Shown here piece by piece: positions 61,220 to 64,000 of a stretch of 64,000 bases of DNA (its first letter is position 1; each line of letters begins with the position of its first letter). A program made the position numbers and the translations under genes. The stretch comes from Kribbella sp. VKM Ac-2568. Its GTDB lineage: Bacteria > Actinomycetota > Actinomycetes > Propionibacteriales > Kribbellaceae. The stretch covers positions 496,001-560,000 of the forward strand of contig NZ_SLVF01000006.1 in NCBI RefSeq assembly GCF_004345365.1, written 5' to 3'. The notes below the pieces were generated by a model. That model worked only from the letters and a program-made list of their open reading frames with translations, searched no databases and was not told the origin of the DNA.

Positions 61220-62032
61220 ATGACGACCCAGTTGGATATCGAGGCCCACTACACGACCCGGCACGACGAGGCGACTCGGTTGAGCTCGACCTTGAAAGGC
61301 CGGCTGGAACAAGCCCGGGTTCACGACCTGCTCACCCGCTACCTCCCCGAACCTCCCGCGGTGGTGGCGGATGTCGGTGGCGGACCCGGAGTACATGCGA
61401 GCTGGTTGAAGGACCGCGGGTACGAGGTCGAGCTGCTCGATCCCGTGCAGCACCACGTGGAACAAGCCACGGCCGCGGGGATCAGCGCAGTACAAGGGGA
61501 TGCGCGGCGGTTGCCCTGGGAGAACGAGTACTTCGACGCTGTGCTGCTGGCGGGTCCGATGTATCACCTGCCGGAGGCGGCGGATCGGCGGCTGGCGCTG
61601 CGCGAGGCGATCCGGGTGATCCGGCCCGGCGGGTTCATCGCGGTGGTCGCGATCAACCGGGCGGCGAACCTGATCGGGTCCATGCTCGCCAACACGTTGC
61701 TGCTGCGGCGCGGGATCGTGGCGGACATCCTCGAGACCGGGTTCAGCCCGGACAACGACCGGATGGCGGAGACGACCTACCACACCACCACGCAACTGCG
61801 GACGGAACTGACGAACGCCGGGCTGCGCTCCGTGACGGTGCACGGTCTGACCGGGCCGGGTGGTTGGCTGACGGTCGCGATCGACGCGCACTTCCGGGAC
61901 GTGCCGTTGCCGGAGAGCCTGCTGGAGCCGGATCCGTTGAAGACGGCGCTGGAGTGTTCGCGGCTCGCCGATCGCTGCCCGGAGCTGACGCCGTCGAGTT
62001 CGCTGCTGTTCGCGGTCGGCCAGCGTGCTTGA
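61220..62032 (+). CDS. Class I SAM-dependent methyltransferase
   Basis: A 270-residue methyltransferase. SAM-binding motif I is VVADVGGGPGVHASWL, followed by VELLDPVQHHVEQA, GDARRLPWENEYFDAVLLAG (motif region) and AIRVIRPGGFIAVVA. The fold matches methyltransferase domain 11/25 proteins. The ATG start is clear. Its stop overlaps the start of the prim-pol-like gene by 8 bp. Acceptor substrate is unknown. Confidence 0.83.
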   Translation: MTTQLDIEAHYTTRHDEATRLSSTLKGRLEQARVHDLLTRYLPEPPAVVADVGGGPGVHASWLKDRGYEVELLDPVQHHVEQATAAGISAVQGDARRLPWENEYFDAVLLAGPMYHLPEAADRRLALREAIRVIRPGGFIAVVAINRAANLIGSMLANTLLLRRGIVADILETGFSPDNDRMAETTYHTTTQLRTELTNAGLRSVTVHGLTGPGGWLTVAIDAHFRDVPLPESLLEPDPLKTALECSRLADRCPELTPSSSLLFAVGQRA

Positions 62033-62600
62033 TGGCTGGATCCGGCGCGGCCAGACGCGCAGGCTGCGTGAACGGGCCACCCGGTACGCCGTGAACGGGT
62101 GGCCTGTGGCACCGCTGGTCGTGCCGCGCCTCGGGCGGTGTCCGTGCGGGAGGGCGTGCGTGGATCCGCATCTTGCCGGTGAGCCCGTGCGGGACGGAGC
62201 CCGGGCGGAGGTGGTGTGGCGGGAGCGAGCCTGGGAGATCGCCTTGCTGACCGAGGGATTCGAGGTGCTCGACCTCCCACCGGAGTACGGCGCGTTGCTG
62301 AATCACCAGTTGAAGACCACCTGCCCGACGGCGATGGCGCCCGTCGGCCGGCGCTGGTGGTTCTTCCTGGTGCCGGGGTCGATGGAACCGGAACGGGTCG
62401 CCCGCGCCGGCGGAGTACTGCACTCCGCCTCGCCTGCCGCTGGACCGGGTGCTGCTGGAGCGGGTACGGCGGTCGGGTGGGTGGTGGCGCCGGGGACGGT
62501 GCTGGAGTCGACCGGGCGGATCCGGTGGCTGGTGCATCCGTACCTGACCCGCTGGCAGCCGTATCAGCGGAGGGATGCTGTCGATCAGGTATTTCTCTGA
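62025..62600 (+). CDS. Prim-pol-like domain protein (short bifunctional DNA primase/polymerase type)
   Basis: A 191-residue protein resembling short actinobacterial proteins annotated as bifunctional DNA primase/polymerase: NGWPVAPLVVPRLGRCPCGR, then CVDPHL, HQLKTTCPTAMAPVGRRWWF and RWLVHPYLTRWQPYQRRD near the end. The stretch of alanine/glycine at about 140-150 is a probable loop. Whether it is catalytically active is unknown, and I cannot place all three acidic residues. The GTG start overlaps the methyltransferase stop. The gene ends inside the operator of the MarR-GNAT gene. Confidence 0.65.
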   Translation: MLDGWIRRGQTRRLRERATRYAVNGWPVAPLVVPRLGRCPCGRACVDPHLAGEPVRDGARAEVVWRERAWEIALLTEGFEVLDLPPEYGALLNHQLKTTCPTAMAPVGRRWWFFLVPGSMEPERVARAGGVLHSASPAAGPGAAGAGTAVGWVVAPGTVLESTGRIRWLVHPYLTRWQPYQRRDAVDQVFL

Positions 62601-62611
62601 CTATAGTCAGA
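62596..62611 (+). promoter_or_regulatory. 16-bp palindrome overlapping the -10 of the MarR-GNAT gene
   Basis: TCTGACTATAGTCAGA is a perfect palindrome ending 2 bases before the ATG at 62614. Its centre TATAGT (62603-62608) looks like the -10, which would give a leaderless message starting at or near the ATG. A bound dimer would shut off transcription. Confidence 0.7.
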
Positions 62612-62613
62612 CA

Positions 62614-63489
62614 ATGGCCATCGCTGACGTCAGGAGATTCAACCGGACGGTCACGCAGCGGATCGGTGCGCTGAACGACGCCTACATGTCCCGCGACCGC
62701 CCGCTTGGGCGGGCGCGGGTGCTCTGGGAGATCGGGGCGGACGGGTGCGACCTCCGCTCGCTCCGGTCCCGGCTCGACCTCGACTCCGGCTACCTCAGCC
62801 GGCTGCTCCGCGCCCTTGAGAGCGACGGGCTGGTAGAGGTCGAGCAGAACGGCGACGACGGCCGGGTGCGTACGGCCCGGCTGACTGCCCAGGGCCTCGC
62901 CGAGCGGGCCGTGCTGGATCAGCGGTCCGACGAACTCGCCGCGTCGATCCTCCAGCCGTTGAGCGACAAGCAACAGGCCCGGCTGGTCGCCGCGATGGGC
63001 GAGGTCGAGCGGCTGCTGATCGCGTCGACGGTCCAGGTCGCGATCGTCGACCCACGGCACCCGGACGCGCGGTTCTGCCTGCAGTCGTACTTCGACGAAC
63101 TGGGCGAACGCTTCGAAGCCGGGTTCGACCACGCCCGGAGCATCTCCGCCGGCGTGGACGAACTCACCTTGCCCGCGGGTCTTCTGCTGGTCGCGACGCT
63201 GCACTCGGAGCCGGTCGGCTGCGGTGGCCTGAAGTTCCACGACGGCGAACCGACCGAGGTCAAACGGATGTGGGTGTCGCCGGCCGTGCGAGGCCTCGGC
63301 CTAGGTCGCCGCCTGCTCACGGAACTGGAGAACCAAGCGGCCACCCACGGCTCCGCAGTACTCCGTCTGGAAACCAACAAGAACCTGGCCGAGGCGATCT
63401 CCCTCTACCGCGCAGCCGGTTACCACGAGGTCCCTGCTTTCAACACCGAGCCCTACGCCCACCACTGGTTCGAGAAACCTCTCACCTGA
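62614..63489 (+). CDS. MarR-type regulator fused to a GNAT acetyltransferase
   Basis: A 291-residue fusion. Residues 1-145 are a MarR winged helix (LRSLRSRLDLDSGYLSRLLR, ALESDGLVEVEQNGDDGR). From about 150 a GNAT domain follows, with the acetyl-CoA pyrophosphate loop RGLGLGRRLLTELE and the family end RAAGYHEVPAFNTEPY. This MarR-GNAT layout is known in actinobacteria and elsewhere. The ATG at 62614 follows the palindrome at once. It probably regulates itself and acetylates an unknown small molecule or protein. Confidence 0.87.
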   Translation: MAIADVRRFNRTVTQRIGALNDAYMSRDRPLGRARVLWEIGADGCDLRSLRSRLDLDSGYLSRLLRALESDGLVEVEQNGDDGRVRTARLTAQGLAERAVLDQRSDELAASILQPLSDKQQARLVAAMGEVERLLIASTVQVAIVDPRHPDARFCLQSYFDELGERFEAGFDHARSISAGVDELTLPAGLLLVATLHSEPVGCGGLKFHDGEPTEVKRMWVSPAVRGLGLGRRLLTELENQAATHGSAVLRLETNKNLAEAISLYRAAGYHEVPAFNTEPYAHHWFEKPLT

Positions 63490-63533
63490 AGCCCGGCAAC
63501 CCCCGCGCCGAAGTCTCAGCACGCCTCCGTGGA

Positions 63534-63570
63534 GAGAGGCTGAGGATCCCCCTGGCATCCTCAGCCTCTC
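63534..63570. terminator. Bidirectional terminator at the right end
   Basis: A 14-bp perfect stem (63534-63547 with 63557-63570) and 9-nt loop, between the convergent ends of the MarR-GNAT gene and the gene at 63590. Confidence 0.8.
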
Positions 63571-63589
63571 GATCCCCGTGAGTCGTGGG

Positions 63590-64000
63590 TTACGGGTGAC
63601 GCAGAACGCCTACGAGGCCGTGGGTCTCGTTGTCGATACCCGCCGAGAACAAGAGGGCGTCGGTGCCGCCGGTGGTGGCGGTGCCCTGCAGGAGTGCCCA
63701 CAGGCCGGGGATCACCAGGGTGCGGCCGGTGGCGCTGTTCTTGACCTGGCCGGAGATCTTCGAGGCGAAGCGGCCGTGGGACTTGGACTCGATGACGTTG
63801 ATGCGGCCGTCGCCGAAGTTGCCGACCAGGAGCGAACCCGCCTGCTTACCCCACGAAGCAGGAGCGATCGCCAGACCCCACGGCGCGTTCAGGGTGTCGC
63901 GGGAGGCGATCCGCGCGACGAACTTGCCGTTCACGGTGTACTCGTCGACGAAGCCGAGGCCCCGGCCGCTGGCGTTGCGGCCCGTCTTCGGGTCGATCTT
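63590..64000 (-). CDS. TIGR03118-like beta-propeller protein, C-terminal part (runs off the window)
   Basis: The frame is open from 64000 to the stop at 63590 (136 residues). KIDPKTGRNASGRGLGFVDE, NGKFVARIASRDTLNAPWGL, GSLLVGNFGDGRINVIESKS and ALLFSAGIDNETHGLVGVLR match TIGR03118 family proteins, secreted beta-propellers of unknown function. The start lies beyond the window. It ends at the 63534-63570 terminator. Confidence 0.8.
   Translation of the reverse strand, partial: KIDPKTGRNASGRGLGFVDEYTVNGKFVARIASRDTLNAPWGLAIAPASWGKQAGSLLVGNFGDGRINVIESKSHGRFASKISGQVKNSATGRTLVIPGLWALLQGTATTGGTDALLFSAGIDNETHGLVGVLRHP

Overview
The window is about 70% G+C chromosomal DNA from an actinobacterium. GTG starts are common, neighbouring genes often overlap by 4 bp (GTGA or ATGA), and there are TetR, MarR and LacI regulators, Tat-type lipoprotein signals and an F420-type (LLM) oxidoreductase. 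The mixture of sugar importers without ATPase genes, large secreted polysaccharide- and protein-degrading enzymes, and a tRNA-Gly next to dcd suggests a soil saprophyte close to Kribbella/Nocardioidaceae. That placement is an inference; no 16S rRNA or other marker is present. Genes are dense on both strands, and I see no phage, insertion sequence, CRISPR array or rRNA.

Layout. 1-2270: edge of a phenylacetate catabolism cluster (3-oxoadipyl-CoA thiolase start, PaaI thioesterase, divergent PaaN). 2380-5443: a serine hydrolase, a flavin-reductase-like protein and a zinc alcohol dehydrogenase. 5652-8771: sugar ABC importer (binding lipoprotein and two permeases, no ATPase). 8935-14618: an unrecognised protein, a membrane protein, an NHLRC2-like thioredoxin/NHL protein, DUF6458 and DUF4097 proteins. 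14720-18035: three overlapping, mutually similar secreted/membrane genes of TPM type. 18252-20111: a FadE5-like acyl-CoA dehydrogenase with two copies of a short operator. 20225-27136: a phosphatase, an MHS transporter, AnmK, a hydrolase, a P-loop kinase, and a MerR regulator fused to a DNA-polymerase sliding-clamp-like domain and translationally coupled to an MFS exporter. 27258-34275: small ORF, LLM oxidoreductase/TetR pair, a damaged lipoprotein gene, NUDIX, epoxide hydrolase, PL8 lyase. 34563-36015: tRNA-Gly(CCC), MarR regulator, dcd. 36079-41363: lipoproteins, a ribbon-helix-helix/collagen-like protein with a DUF4097 partner, and an SDR enzyme. 41464-46680: EtfD-like iron-sulfur membrane oxidoreductase and an M36 metalloprotease. 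46771-54580: a truncated membrane gene, RbsD/FucU mutarotase, and a sugar importer/DUF624/GH116 operon. 54796-58266: aldehyde dehydrogenase, DUF779 and a divergent GAF regulator. 58381-61125: a LacI regulator with twin operators before amidohydrolase and cysteine-dioxygenase-like genes. 61220-64000: methyltransferase, a prim-pol-like protein, a MarR-GNAT fusion and a partial TIGR03118-type protein.

How they may work together. FadE5-like dehydrogenase and EtfD-like oxidoreductase are successive steps of electron flow out of fatty-acid beta-oxidation, and both promoters carry a TAC(T/C)SGTGRGT-type box, which suggests a common regulator. Both sugar importers would have to borrow an ATPase encoded elsewhere. 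The most unusual items are the MerR-clamp fusion, the RHH-collagen-like protein with 11-bp-phased TGAYGTCA sites, the TPM-like paralogue triad, and a GH116 protein whose expected catalytic glutamate appears to be replaced.
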